From contig DATLAN010000409.1 in NCBI GenBank assembly GCA_035527455.1, positions 1-23,915 of the forward strand: DNA of 23,915 nt, written 5' to 3'. Source of the DNA: DATLAN01 sp035527455 (GTDB taxonomy: Bacteria; Planctomycetota; Planctomycetia; Pirellulales; Thermoguttaceae). How positions within the stretch are numbered: position 1 is the first letter of the stretch; each line of letters starts with the position of its first letter. The translations under genes were made by a program, and so were the position numbers. The notes under the pieces were generated by a model. That model ran no database searches. It was not told where the DNA came from and was given only the letters and a program-made list of their open reading frames with translations. Below, in pieces: positions 15,409 to 22,943 of the stretch.

Positions 15409-16293
15409 TTGCTGTCGAGCATGACCGGCTTTGGTGAGGCGCATTGCCAGCAGGGCTCCCTGACGGTGGCGGTCGAGGTGCGCACCGTCAACAGCCGGTT
15501 CTTCAAACTGTCCGTTCGGGCCGGCGAAGGCTACGGGCCGCTGGAACCCAAGATCGAAGCCGTCGTACGCCGGAGCATCCGTCGCGGGGCGGTTCAGGTG
15601 ACGCTTCGGATCCATCAAGCCAGACCGCTCGAAGACTTCAAAATCAACGCCGAGGTGCTCGATCGTTACCGACGCCAGCTCGAAACGCTGCACCGCCAGT
15701 GGAACGTACCCGGCGACACTTACCTGGAGGCCCTGCTGCCGCTGCCGGGGGTCGTCAACGAGGACGCCCGAGCGTCGTTGGATCTCGAGGCCGATTGGCC
15801 GGTGATCGCCCAAACGTTGGAAGCGGCCATGGAGAGCCTGGCCCGAATGCGCAGCGAAGAAGGCCGGGCGATGGAAGAGGATCTGCGGGCCAACCGCACG
15901 GCGATTGTGACCGCGCTCGAGCGGGTGCAACAGCGGGCGCCGCTGGTCGCCGACGGTTATCGTGCCCGGCTCGACCAGCGGCTGAAGAACGTCCTGACCG
16001 AGTACGGCGTTTCCCTGGATCCGGCCGACCTGATTCGCGAGGTCAGCCTGTTCGCCGAACGCGGAGACATTTCCGAAGAGATCGTCCGGCTTTTCAGCCA
16101 CCTGGACCAGTTCGAGGCGACCATGGACCTGCAGGAGAGTTCCGGCCGAACGCTGGAATTCCTGACCCAGGAGATGTTTCGGGAGACCAATACGATCGGG
16201 TCGAAGGGCAACGACGTGGAAATCGCCCGAGACGTCATCGAGATCAAAGCGGCTATTGAACGCATGCGCGAGATGATCCAAAACATCGAGTGA
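15409..16293 (+). CDS. yicC: YicC/YloC family endoribonuclease
   Basis: 294 aa. The N terminus MLSSMTGFGE and the C-terminal FRETNTIGSKGND...EIKAAIERMREMIQNIE are the two most conserved parts of the YicC family, members of which act in RNA turnover. The TTG start at 15409 gives the usual M(I/L)xSMTGFG beginning. The ATG at 15421 would lose four residues. AGGA lies about 10 nt upstream. It ends 2 bp before the ATG of gmk. The yicC-gmk-rpoZ-coaBC order is widespread in bacteria. Confidence 0.93.
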   Translation: MLSSMTGFGEAHCQQGSLTVAVEVRTVNSRFFKLSVRAGEGYGPLEPKIEAVVRRSIRRGAVQVTLRIHQARPLEDFKINAEVLDRYRRQLETLHRQWNVPGDTYLEALLPLPGVVNEDARASLDLEADWPVIAQTLEAAMESLARMRSEEGRAMEEDLRANRTAIVTALERVQQRAPLVADGYRARLDQRLKNVLTEYGVSLDPADLIREVSLFAERGDISEEIVRLFSHLDQFEATMDLQESSGRTLEFLTQEMFRETNTIGSKGNDVEIARDVIEIKAAIERMREMIQNIE

Positions 16294-16295
16294 AG

Positions 16296-16889
16296 ATGCC
16301 GCCGAATTGCGAAGGAAGATTGGTCGTGGTTTCGGGGCCTTCGGGCGCGGGCAAGACCACGGTGATGCGTCGGGTGTTCGACCTGGCCCCCCTTCCTTTG
16401 GCGGCTAGTGTGTCAGCGACGACGAGGCCCCCTCGCCCTGGGGAGGTTGACGGGGTCGATTATCACTTTCTCGCGGCGGAGGAGTTTTTTGCCCGCCGAA
16501 AGAACGGTGAGTTCCTGGAGTGTTTCGAAGTTTTCGGAAGCGGCTGTTGGTACGGGACTTTGTCGAGCGAAGTTACCCCTGGTCTGAAGGCGGGGAAATG
16601 GATAGTCTTAGAAATTGACGTCCAAGGCGCGTTGGCGGTCATGGCACGCTTCGACGACGCGATCACGGTCTTCGTCCGGACCGATTCCCTCGCGGAACTG
16701 GAACAGCGGCTCCGTGGCCGCAAAACCGAGAGTGAAGAGGCCATCCAACGGAGACTTGCTCGGGCTCGACAAGAATTGGACTTGGCCGATCGATATCGTT
16801 ACGAGGTCGTCAACGACGACGTGGAGCGCGCTGCTCAAGAAATCTGCAATATACTGACTCGAGAATCGGAGGTCGCCCCGCATGATTGA
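16296..16889 (+). CDS. gmk: Guanylate kinase
   Basis: 197 aa. It phosphorylates GMP to GDP with ATP. The P-loop GPSGAGKT is at residues about 11-18. GMP-binding SATTRPPRPGE and DYHF follow, then LEIDVQGA and the C-terminal RRLARARQE lid region. The length is normal. The start ATG 16296 is 2 bp after the yicC stop; a GTG at 16290 would overlap yicC and is less likely. The last 8 bp overlap rpoZ, indicating translational coupling. Confidence 0.96.
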   Translation: MPPNCEGRLVVVSGPSGAGKTTVMRRVFDLAPLPLAASVSATTRPPRPGEVDGVDYHFLAAEEFFARRKNGEFLECFEVFGSGCWYGTLSSEVTPGLKAGKWIVLEIDVQGALAVMARFDDAITVFVRTDSLAELEQRLRGRKTESEEAIQRRLARARQELDLADRYRYEVVNDDVERAAQEICNILTRESEVAPHD

Positions 16890-17142
16890 TGATCTTCGTG
16901 AAGAAAAAATCGTCAAAAAGGTTGGTGGTCGTTTCAAACTGTCGACCCTGATCCAGAAACGCATGGTCGCCTTGAACGCCGGTGCCCGACCTCTGGTCCG
17001 TCTGGATACCCCTAACAAGATGGAGATCGTCATCCAGGAGATTCTGCAGGACAAGATCTATCTGGATACGGAACTGAAGGTGCAAATCGCCGCCGGCAGT
17101 AAAGAAGGCGGCCCCCCTGAACTGGACCTGCGCAACCTATGA
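16882..17142 (+). CDS. rpoZ: RNA polymerase omega subunit
   Basis: 86 aa. Omega helps fold the beta-prime subunit and stabilises RNA polymerase. The FKLSTLIQKRMVALNAGARP segment (about 18-37) carries the conserved RxxxL..GARPLV pattern of omega, here with a planctomycete-like tail. Its place between gmk and coaC agrees with the usual gene order. ATG 16882 overlaps gmk by 8 bp and its stop overlaps the coaC start by 4 bp (ATGA). Confidence 0.88.
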   Translation: MIDDLREEKIVKKVGGRFKLSTLIQKRMVALNAGARPLVRLDTPNKMEIVIQEILQDKIYLDTELKVQIAAGSKEGGPPELDLRNL

Positions 17143-17708
17143 ACGGTCGCGAGTTGTTGATCGGGGTAACCGGAGGGATCGCCGCCTTCAAGACGGCGGC
17201 GCTGGTCAGCCGGCTGGTCCAAGCGGGTGCGGGGGTCTCGGTCGTGATGACCCGTTCGGCCACGCGGCTGGTCGGGCCGAAGACCTTCGAGGCGCTGACG
17301 GGACGGCCGGTGGGGATCAAGACGTTCGGCCGCGGGGCGCATCCCCACATCGAACTGGCCGAGGCGGCGGAGGTATTCTGCGTGGCTCCGGCCACCGCGA
17401 ATATCCTGGCCAAGGCGGCCACCGGCCTGGCCGACGACCTGTTGAGCACGACGCTGCTTTCCTTCGCCGGTCCGATCCTGATGGCGCCGGCGATGAACGC
17501 CCGGATGTGGGAAAAACCGGCCGTGCAACGGAACGCCGAGCAGCTTCGCATCGACGGCGTCATCCTGATCGATCCCGAGGAAGGCTACCTAAGCTGCGGC
17601 ACCCGCGGACCGGGGCGCATGGCCTCGCCGGAGCGGATCTTCGAAGCGATCGCCGAGCAGTTGGAGGCCTTTGGCTGCAACCAAACGGCGGGCAAGCCCG
17701 CCCGCTAA
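17139..17708 (+). CDS. coaC: Phosphopantothenoylcysteine decarboxylase, stand-alone
   Basis: 189 aa flavoprotein (HFCD family) that decarboxylates phosphopantothenoylcysteine in CoA synthesis. Visible are GVTGGIAAFKT (flavin binding), the catalytic His70 in HPHIELAEA, the substrate clamp APAMNARMW, and Cys153 in SCGTRGPGRM. In most bacteria this domain is fused to CoaB. Here the frame stops and CoaB follows as a separate gene 66 bp later. The last eight codons (QTAGKPAR) and the stop codon are part of a hairpin repeat that also occurs at 22944 and 23063, so the tail may be an insertion by-product. The ATG overlaps rpoZ by 4 bp. Confidence 0.94.
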   Translation: MNGRELLIGVTGGIAAFKTAALVSRLVQAGAGVSVVMTRSATRLVGPKTFEALTGRPVGIKTFGRGAHPHIELAEAAEVFCVAPATANILAKAATGLADDLLSTTLLSFAGPILMAPAMNARMWEKPAVQRNAEQLRIDGVILIDPEEGYLSCGTRGPGRMASPERIFEAIAEQLEAFGCNQTAGKPAR

Positions 17709-17711
17709 ACG
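17681..17711. repeat. Dispersed GGCGGGCAAGCCCGCC hairpin repeat, copy 1
   Basis: This 31-nt stretch recurs exactly at 23061-23091, and 29 nt of it recur inverted within 22944-22973. The core GGCGGGCAAGCCCGCC is a near-perfect palindrome. It spans the 3' end and the TAA stop of coaC. Confidence 0.9.
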
Positions 17712-17715
17712 GTTC

Positions 17716-17764
17716 TTCCTCGTTCCTGATTCCTAATTCATCATTCCTAATTCATCATTCCCCC
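17716..17764. repeat. Seven phased heptamers before coaB
   Basis: TTCCTCG, TTCCTGA, TTCCTAA, TTCATCA, TTCCTAA, TTCATCA, TTCCCCC follow without gaps; a C-tract leads directly to the ATG at 17775. No Shine-Dalgarno site is present. Confidence 0.8.
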
Positions 17765-17774
17765 CCTCCCCCCC

Positions 17775-18404
17775 ATGCCGCGCATCCTCATCACGTCCGG
17801 TCCCACGCGCCAGTACCTCGACCCGGTGCGGTATCTGACCAACGCCTCCAGCGGCCGGATGGGGGCGGCGTTGGCGGAGGCCGCCCTGGAGGCCGGTCAC
17901 GAGGTGGTGATTGTCAGCGGGCCGGTCGACGTCGACTACCCCGAGGCGGCCGAGGTGATCTCGATGGTTTCCACCGAGGAGATGCTCGAGGCCTGCCTGA
18001 AAGTCTTTCCCGCCTGCGACGGCCTGATCGGCGTGGCCGCCCCCTGCGACTATCGGCCCGTCGTGGTCGCGTCGCAGAAGATCCAAAAGACGGGCGAGCC
18101 GCTGAAACTGCACCTGATCGAGACACCCGACGTGGTTGCCCGATTGGGCGCCGTCAAAGGCCGGCAGTGGATGGTCGCCTTCGCGTTGGAGACGCAAGAC
18201 GAGCGGATGAGGGCATTACAGAAGCTGGAACGAAAGAGTTGCGACCTGATCGTCGTCAACGGGCCCGGCGCCATGCACGCCCCCGACACGCAGGTAGAAA
18301 TCATCGACCCGGCCGGTCACGTGTTGGCCGAATTCTCCGGGAGCAAGCCGGATGTGGCAAAGGACATCTACCGAGTGATCCAAACCCGGCTGATCGAATC
18401 CTGA
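17775..18404 (+). CDS. coaB: Phosphopantothenate-cysteine ligase, stand-alone
   Basis: 209 aa. It joins phosphopantothenate and cysteine, the step just before CoaC. The family motifs are ITSGPTRQYLDPVRYLTN.SSGRMG (nucleotide site), the KIQK lysine region (about 97-100), VAFALET and the NGPGA stretch. The whole CoaB domain is present, so function should be intact without the usual CoaC fusion partner. The ATG lies 10 nt after a heptamer array and C-tract, without a ribosome site, so initiation is probably SD-independent or depends on transcription from upstream. Last gene of the tight cluster. Confidence 0.93.
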   Translation: MPRILITSGPTRQYLDPVRYLTNASSGRMGAALAEAALEAGHEVVIVSGPVDVDYPEAAEVISMVSTEEMLEACLKVFPACDGLIGVAAPCDYRPVVVASQKIQKTGEPLKLHLIETPDVVARLGAVKGRQWMVAFALETQDERMRALQKLERKSCDLIVVNGPGAMHAPDTQVEIIDPAGHVLAEFSGSKPDVAKDIYRVIQTRLIES

Positions 18405-18496
18405 CTGAATAAGTCAACAATACTCCCCCCGCGGCCGAAACGCCGGTTTCTTCTTCGCAAGGCCTGGAAAAACGAGTTCAGTGCTGCTATCACAAT

Positions 18497-18514
18497 AGGG
18501 CGTGCCACCCTCGC
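18497..18514. repeat. 18-nt copy of the end of the inverted repeat at 11504-11580
   Basis: AGGGCGTGCCACCCTCGC is identical to 11567-11584. It lies 20 bp before the PfkB-family gene. The rest of the 129-bp gap after coaB shows no clear promoter. Confidence 0.6.
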
Positions 18515-18533
18515 GACAGCGGAGAAACGAACC

Positions 18534-19487
18534 GTGGAAATCGATTGCCTTTGTGCGGGAATCTTGTTCGCCGACGTCGTTTGCTCCCCGGTGGATCGGG
18601 CACCGGACGAAGGCGAGTTGGTGGCCCCGGACCGCATCCAACTTTGCCTGGGCGGCTGTGCCAGCAACACGGCGCTGGATCTGGCCCGGTGCGGTGTCCG
18701 CGTGGGGGCGACCGGCTGCGTGGGCAAGGACGTATTCGGCCGGTTCATTATGGATGAACTGGTCCACGGCGGGGTGCAGATCGACGGAATCCACCAGCTC
18801 GAGGGGATTCACACGGCGTGTACGATGGTCATCAACGTCAAGGATCAGGACCGGCGGTTCATCGCCTCGCCCGGTGCCAACACGCGGTTCGCCGTCGAGC
18901 ACATGCCCCCCGACTGGGTGTCGCAGGCCAAGGTCCTGTACATCGGCGGGTATCTGATGCTCTTGGCGCTGGAGACGGGGCGGATGGTCGAGTTGTTGCG
19001 AGCTGCGCGGGCGGCCGGAACCAAGACCGTCCTGGACGTGGTGGGGATCGGGGGCGAGGATTGCTTCGACCGGGTGGCCTTGATGTTGCCCGAAGTCGAT
19101 TTCTTCATGCCCAACGACGACGAGGCGGCCGCCCTGACCGGCCTGGGCGATCCGGTCGCGCAGGCACAGCGGTTTCGAGATGCGGGTGCGCAGACGGTCG
19201 TCATTACCCGGGGGAATGAGGGAAGCCTGCTGATTGGCGACGGTCTTCGGCTGCGTGCCGGGGTCTACCCGACGCAGTTCGTCGGCGGAACCGGATCGGG
19301 CGACGCGTTCGACGCCGGTTTCATTGTGGGACTGCTCCGGGGCGAGGACCCGGCCGGTTGTCTTCGCTGGGGCAGTGCCTTGGGGGCCAGTTGCGTCCGG
19401 TCCGTCGCCGCCACCGAAAGCGTGTTCGACCGTGAAGAGGCCGAAGCGTTCATGCGGGAACACCCGTTGAGGATCGAGGCGTCTTGA
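18534..19487 (+). CDS. PfkB-family carbohydrate kinase
   Basis: 317 aa sugar kinase of the ribokinase/PfkB family. Signature 1 is visible as LGGCASNTALDLARCGV..GCVGKD.FG (about 39-69). Signature 2 is GGTGSGDAFDAGF with catalytic Asp257. The typical PfkB MPNDDEAAALTG stretch is at about 198-209. The substrate (ribose, fructose, fructose 1-phosphate, adenosine or another) cannot be told from the sequence. The neighbour pfkA suggests sugar phosphate metabolism but does not prove it. GTG start at 18534 with GGAG about 9 nt upstream. Confidence 0.9.
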   Translation: MEIDCLCAGILFADVVCSPVDRAPDEGELVAPDRIQLCLGGCASNTALDLARCGVRVGATGCVGKDVFGRFIMDELVHGGVQIDGIHQLEGIHTACTMVINVKDQDRRFIASPGANTRFAVEHMPPDWVSQAKVLYIGGYLMLLALETGRMVELLRAARAAGTKTVLDVVGIGGEDCFDRVALMLPEVDFFMPNDDEAAALTGLGDPVAQAQRFRDAGAQTVVITRGNEGSLLIGDGLRLRAGVYPTQFVGGTGSGDAFDAGFIVGLLRGEDPAGCLRWGSALGASCVRSVAATESVFDREEAEAFMREHPLRIEAS

Positions 19488-19536
19488 TCCCCCGGCCTCC
19501 CGCCTGGCGAGTTCAGCGAAATCAGAAAGGCTTATC

Positions 19537-20526
19537 ATGCGAATTGGTGTTTTTTGCAGCGGCGGCGATGCGCCGGGAATGAACCCGTGTATTCGGGCGG
19601 TGGTCCGTTCGGCCTTGGCCGCCAAGCACGAAGTGGTCGGCATCCGCCGAGGGTTCCAGGGCCTTCTGGAAGAGGATTTCTACATCAATTCCGACGGCGA
19701 AGCACTAATGCGGCTTCGCTCGGTATCCAACCTTGCCAAACGCGGCGGCACGATCCTGTTGACCAGCCGCAGCGAGGAGTTCCGCACCGAGACCGGCTTG
19801 AAGAAGGCGGTGGAAGTGCTCAAACGGTGCAAGATCGACGCGCTGATACCGATCGGCGGCGACGGCACCTTCCATGGGGCCGTCGCGCTGGCCCGCCAGT
19901 GGGACGGCAAGATCATCGGGTGTCCCGGAACGATCGACAACGACCTGATGGGTACCGATTACACGATCGGCTTCGCCACGGCCGTGCAAACCGCGGTCGA
20001 GGCCCTGGACAAGCTCCGCGACACGGCCGAGAGTCACGAGCGGCTGTTCCTGGTCGAAGTCATGGGCCGTCACAGCGGCTATATCGGTTTGTACACGGCC
20101 TTGGCCGGCGGGGCGGAAGTGGTCGCCTTGCCGGAAACGGAAACGAACATCCCCCAAATCATCCAGCACCTCCAACTGCTCAAAGCCCGGGGAAAGAAAT
20201 CCATCATGATCGTGGTGTCCGAGGGCGATGAACTGGGCGGGGCGGGAATCCTCAATGAAGGCCTATGCAAGGCAGGCTGCCCCTTCCAAACCCGGGTGCT
20301 CACGCTGGGACACTTGCAGCGCGGCGGTTGTCCCATGCCCGACGATCGAATTCTCGCCAGCCGGCTGGGCAATTTCGCCGTCGAAGCCATTATCGAAGGA
20401 GAGACGGGGGCCATGGCCGGCGAGATCAACCACCAATTGGTCTTGACGCGGTTCCAGGACACTTACGCCCAGCACAGACCCGTTCCCGAGGAGTTGCTCG
20501 AACTGTTGAAAATCCTGGCGAGTTGA
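19537..20526 (+). CDS. pfkA: 6-phosphofructokinase, ATP type
   Basis: 329 aa. It phosphorylates fructose 6-phosphate in glycolysis. Motifs: CSGGDAPGMN at the N terminus; IGGDGT with Gly110 where PPi enzymes have Asp; PGTIDND with Gly131 where PPi enzymes have Lys (PKTIDND), and catalytic Asp134 and Asp136; MGRHSGYI; GHLQRGG near the C terminus. Both donor-selecting positions indicate ATP, not pyrophosphate. It lies 49 bp behind the PfkB-family gene on the same strand, so the two may be co-transcribed. It is convergent with the small gene ending 14 bp downstream. Confidence 0.94.
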   Translation: MRIGVFCSGGDAPGMNPCIRAVVRSALAAKHEVVGIRRGFQGLLEEDFYINSDGEALMRLRSVSNLAKRGGTILLTSRSEEFRTETGLKKAVEVLKRCKIDALIPIGGDGTFHGAVALARQWDGKIIGCPGTIDNDLMGTDYTIGFATAVQTAVEALDKLRDTAESHERLFLVEVMGRHSGYIGLYTALAGGAEVVALPETETNIPQIIQHLQLLKARGKKSIMIVVSEGDELGGAGILNEGLCKAGCPFQTRVLTLGHLQRGGCPMPDDRILASRLGNFAVEAIIEGETGAMAGEINHQLVLTRFQDTYAQHRPVPEELLELLKILAS

Positions 20527-20540
20527 TTTCAGGCCGCCGC

Positions 20541-20744
20541 CTATGGCAAGAACGGGGGACCCGGATCGACGTTTTCCGGCACCGGGCCCAAGCTGGCCAG
20601 CAGGATCACCAGCGCGAACACGGCGAGAATCGCCAGCACCATGATAATCACGTGGGTCCGCTCCTGACGGAGTTGCCGTTTGTCTTCGGGCATGCCTTCG
20701 GTCTTGCGAAAGGTCGGCCTTTGAACCGGCTTGGTAACCGCCAC
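20541..20744 (-). CDS. Small single-pass membrane protein, unknown function
   Basis: 67 aa. A basic, polar N-terminal part (MAVTKPVQRPTFRK... ERTH, about 32 residues) is followed by one membrane helix (VIIMVLAILAVFALVILLASL, about 32-52; given here as two parts VIIMVLAILAV and FALVILLASL) and a short Pro/Asp tail (GPVPENVDPGPPFLP). The GTG start has one of the best Shine-Dalgarno sites in the window: AAAGGAGGTGA. Together with the helix this makes it a real gene. It lies 140 bp behind apt on the same strand. I do not recognise the family. Confidence 0.75.
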   Translation of the reverse strand: MAVTKPVQRPTFRKTEGMPEDKRQLRQERTHVIIMVLAILAVFALVILLASLGPVPENVDPGPPFLP

Positions 20745-20747
20745 GAT

Positions 20748-20758
20748 TCACCTCCTTT
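20748..20758 (-). promoter_or_regulatory. Unusually strong Shine-Dalgarno site
   Basis: Read on the minus strand, AAAGGAGGTGA matches the 16S rRNA 3' end over 11 nt; its GGAGG core ends 6 nt before the GTG at 20744. Most genes in this window have far weaker sites. Confidence 0.85.
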
Positions 20759-20823
20759 CCGGCGTGAATAGGGCTTTGTAGATCTCTATTGAAATACTAC
20801 GCCCAAGACGCCGGACGGCCAGC

Positions 20824-20863
20824 CCGGGTGCTATCCTCACGCTTGCGTGGGCATGGCACCCGG
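20824..20863. terminator. Nested hairpin after apt; terminator or REP-like repeat
   Basis: Outer arms CCGGGTGC (20824-20831) and GCACCCGG (20856-20863) enclose a second stem CACGC-TT-GCGTG (20838-20849). It lies 21 bp beyond the apt stop codon. No T-tract follows, so it may be a repeat rather than an intrinsic terminator. Confidence 0.45.
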
Positions 20864-20884
20864 CGCTATCGAGAGGGTGGCGGC

Positions 20885-21418
20885 TCAATCGTACCTGATC
20901 AGGCTAACCATTTCGTACTGGGCGATTCGCTTCGCGCCGCCCAGACCGACCAACTCGATCAGGAAGGCGCAGCCGGCCACCTTTCCGCCGGCCTTCTCGA
21001 CCAGGTGGCAGCAGGCCTCGATCGTCCCGCCGGTGGCCAGCAGGTCGTCGACCACCAAGACGTCGGCGCCCGGGGGAATCGCGTCGGCGTGAATCTCGAG
21101 CGTATCGGTGCCGTATTCCAGATCGTACGTCAGCGAGAGGGTCTCGTGGGGCAACTTGCCGGGCTTGCGGATCGGAACCAGCGCCGCCTCCAGTTCCAAG
21201 GCCAGCGGCGCGGCGAAGAGAAACCCTCGGGCTTCGGCCGCGGCCACCACGTCGATCTTCGCGCCGCGGAAGTGATCGGCCAACCGGCTGACTGCCTGAC
21301 GGAACGCCCCCGGAGCGGCCAACAGCGGAGTGATGTCGCGGAAGAGGATCCCCGGCTTGGGAAAATCCGGAACGTCCCGGATGAAGTCGGTCAGATTCAG
21401 GTCGGTCGATTCGGACAT
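20885..21418 (-). CDS. apt: Adenine phosphoribosyltransferase
   Basis: 177 aa, usual length. It makes AMP from adenine and PRPP (purine salvage). The N terminus has DVPDFPKPGILFRDITPLL, conserved in APRT. AAEARGFLFAAPLA follows, and the PRPP-binding loop is VLVVDDLLATGGTI (about 124-137). ATG at 21418 has GGGAG upstream; the TTG just before it is less likely. It diverges from the aminotransferase gene over a 190-bp gap. Confidence 0.95.
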   Translation of the reverse strand: MSESTDLNLTDFIRDVPDFPKPGILFRDITPLLAAPGAFRQAVSRLADHFRGAKIDVVAAAEARGFLFAAPLALELEAALVPIRKPGKLPHETLSLTYDLEYGTDTLEIHADAIPPGADVLVVDDLLATGGTIEACCHLVEKAGGKVAGCAFLIELVGLGGAKRIAQYEMVSLIRYD

Positions 21419-21470
21419 CAAGGTCTCCCTCGTGCACGGCGATGGGAAGAAGAATCGTCGGTTCGCCCCA

Positions 21471-21492
21471 AGTATAGGTTCAGTATAGGTTC
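21471..21492. repeat. 11-bp perfect tandem duplication in the apt promoter region
   Basis: AGTATAGGTTC occurs twice in a row (21471-21481, 21482-21492). On the minus strand each copy reads TATACT, a fair -10 box, 50-65 bp before apt. No good -35 box pairs with them; TTCTCG lies 17 bp from the upstream copy. Confidence 0.45.
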
Positions 21493-21608
21493 TTGCCCGG
21501 CAAACGAGAAGGGCGAGAGCGGAAGGCCTGTTCCCTTTTGTCCCGGGGCGCAGTATCTTGGATCAATGGCACGTTCTCGGTCCATCTCTGTTTTGATACT
21601 TCCCGCAG

Positions 21609-22838
21609 ATGAACGACGAGCAGAAAACGGGCGAACCGCCCCGTGAGCACGGTGAGTTTTCGATCAACGTGGCCGAGCGGGTGCGGCGGCTGCCGCCGTA
21701 CCTGTTCGCCCAGATCAACCGGCTGATGTACCAAAAACGGCGGGCCGGCGACGACGTGATCGATCTGGGGATGGGCAATCCGTCCGATCCGCCGCAGGAT
21801 CTGGTCATCGAAAAACTGGCCGAGGCCGCCCGGGACCCTAAGAACCACGGCTATGTCCAGTCGCAGGGGATCCTCAGCCTCCGCCGAGAAGCGGCCAGCA
21901 AGTATTTCAAGGTACACGGCGTTCGACTCGACCCGGAGAAGGAGTTGATCGCGTGCCTGGGGTCCAAGGAAGGGTTCAGCCACATGTGCCTGGGATTGCT
22001 GGGTCCCGGCGATACGGCGATCGTGCCGGCCCCCTATTATCCGGCCCATCTCTACGCGGTGGCCTTGGCCGCCGCCAATTCGATCCTGCTGGAAGTGGCC
22101 GATACCGACAAACTGCTGGCCAACATCGACTACACCTGCCGGCACATGGTTCCCCGGCCCAAGCTCCTGATCGTCAATTTCCCCCACAACCCGACCACGG
22201 CCGTGGTCGAGCCGGAGTTCTACGTCGAGGTCGTCAAACTGGCCAAGCGGTACGGCTTCCTGGTGATCAGCGACCTGGCCTATGCCGACGTGACGTTCGA
22301 CGGCTACCGGGCGCCCAGTTTCCTGGCCGCGCCCGGGGCGATCGGCGTGGGCGTGGAATTCACGACCATGAGCAAGGGCTACAACATGGCCGGATGGCGG
22401 GTAGGTTTTTGTGCGGGCAACGCCGAGATGATCCGGGCCCTCTCGACGATCAAAGGCTACTACGACTACGGCATGTTCCGGCCGATCCAGATCGCCGCGA
22501 TCGTGGCCCTGCGGCAGACCGAGGCGGCCGTCGAGGCCCAGGCCGCCGTCTACCAGCGTCGCCGCGACGTGTTGTGCGACGGGCTCGAGCGCCTGGGATG
22601 GTCCATCGAGCGGCCCAAGGCCACGATGTTCGTCTGGGCCAAAATCCCCGAGCCCTGGGCCCACGAGATGACCTCCATCGACTTCGCCATGAAACTGCTC
22701 CGCGAAGGCGACGTGGTCGTCAGCCCCGGCGCCGGCTTCGGTCCCGCCGGCGAAGGCCACCTGCGCCTGGCCCTGGTGGAAAACGAGAATCGCCTCCGCC
22801 AGGCGGTTCGGCATATCGGGCGGTGCCTGGGGAAGTAG
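21609..22838 (+). CDS. PLP-dependent class I aminotransferase, AlaC-like
   Basis: 409 aa, fold type I. The PLP lysine is Lys256 in TMSKGYNMAGWRVGF. Other marks are LGMGNPSDPP, NFPHNPTT and SDLAYADVTFDGY (Asp and Tyr of the cofactor site). The RVRRLPPYLFAQINRL start and the HGYVQSQGI stretch are closest, in my memory, to AlaC-type alanine (glutamate-pyruvate) aminotransferases. An LL-diaminopimelate or methionine-type aminotransferase cannot be excluded. No Shine-Dalgarno site precedes the ATG. The stop codon TAG lies inside a heptamer array that begins there. Confidence 0.87.
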   Translation: MNDEQKTGEPPREHGEFSINVAERVRRLPPYLFAQINRLMYQKRRAGDDVIDLGMGNPSDPPQDLVIEKLAEAARDPKNHGYVQSQGILSLRREAASKYFKVHGVRLDPEKELIACLGSKEGFSHMCLGLLGPGDTAIVPAPYYPAHLYAVALAAANSILLEVADTDKLLANIDYTCRHMVPRPKLLIVNFPHNPTTAVVEPEFYVEVVKLAKRYGFLVISDLAYADVTFDGYRAPSFLAAPGAIGVGVEFTTMSKGYNMAGWRVGFCAGNAEMIRALSTIKGYYDYGMFRPIQIAAIVALRQTEAAVEAQAAVYQRRRDVLCDGLERLGWSIERPKATMFVWAKIPEPWAHEMTSIDFAMKLLREGDVVVSPGAGFGPAGEGHLRLALVENENRLRQAVRHIGRCLGK

Positions 22839-22883
22839 GGGCGAGGGGCGAGGGGTGAGGGGCGAGGGACGAGGGGCGAGAGC
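22835..22883. repeat. Seven phased G-rich heptamers at the aminotransferase stop codon
   Basis: GTAGGGG, CGAGGGG, CGAGGGG, TGAGGGG, CGAGGGA, CGAGGGG, CGAGAGC. The TAG in the first unit is the stop codon of the preceding gene. Runs of G4 every 7 nt on one strand could form a G-quadruplex. Two small hairpins follow (CGCGCAC-G-GTGCGCG at 22900-22914; ATGGTT-GCCAC-AACCAT at 22916-22932). Confidence 0.85.
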
Positions 22884-22943
22884 GTTATTCCGCAACATCC
22901 GCGCACGGTGCGCGCATGGTTGCCACAACCATTTGTGATAGTG

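Noticed and set aside
19537..20526. Pyrophosphate-dependent phosphofructokinase
   Set aside because: Gly110 and Gly131 at the donor-selecting positions indicate ATP use.
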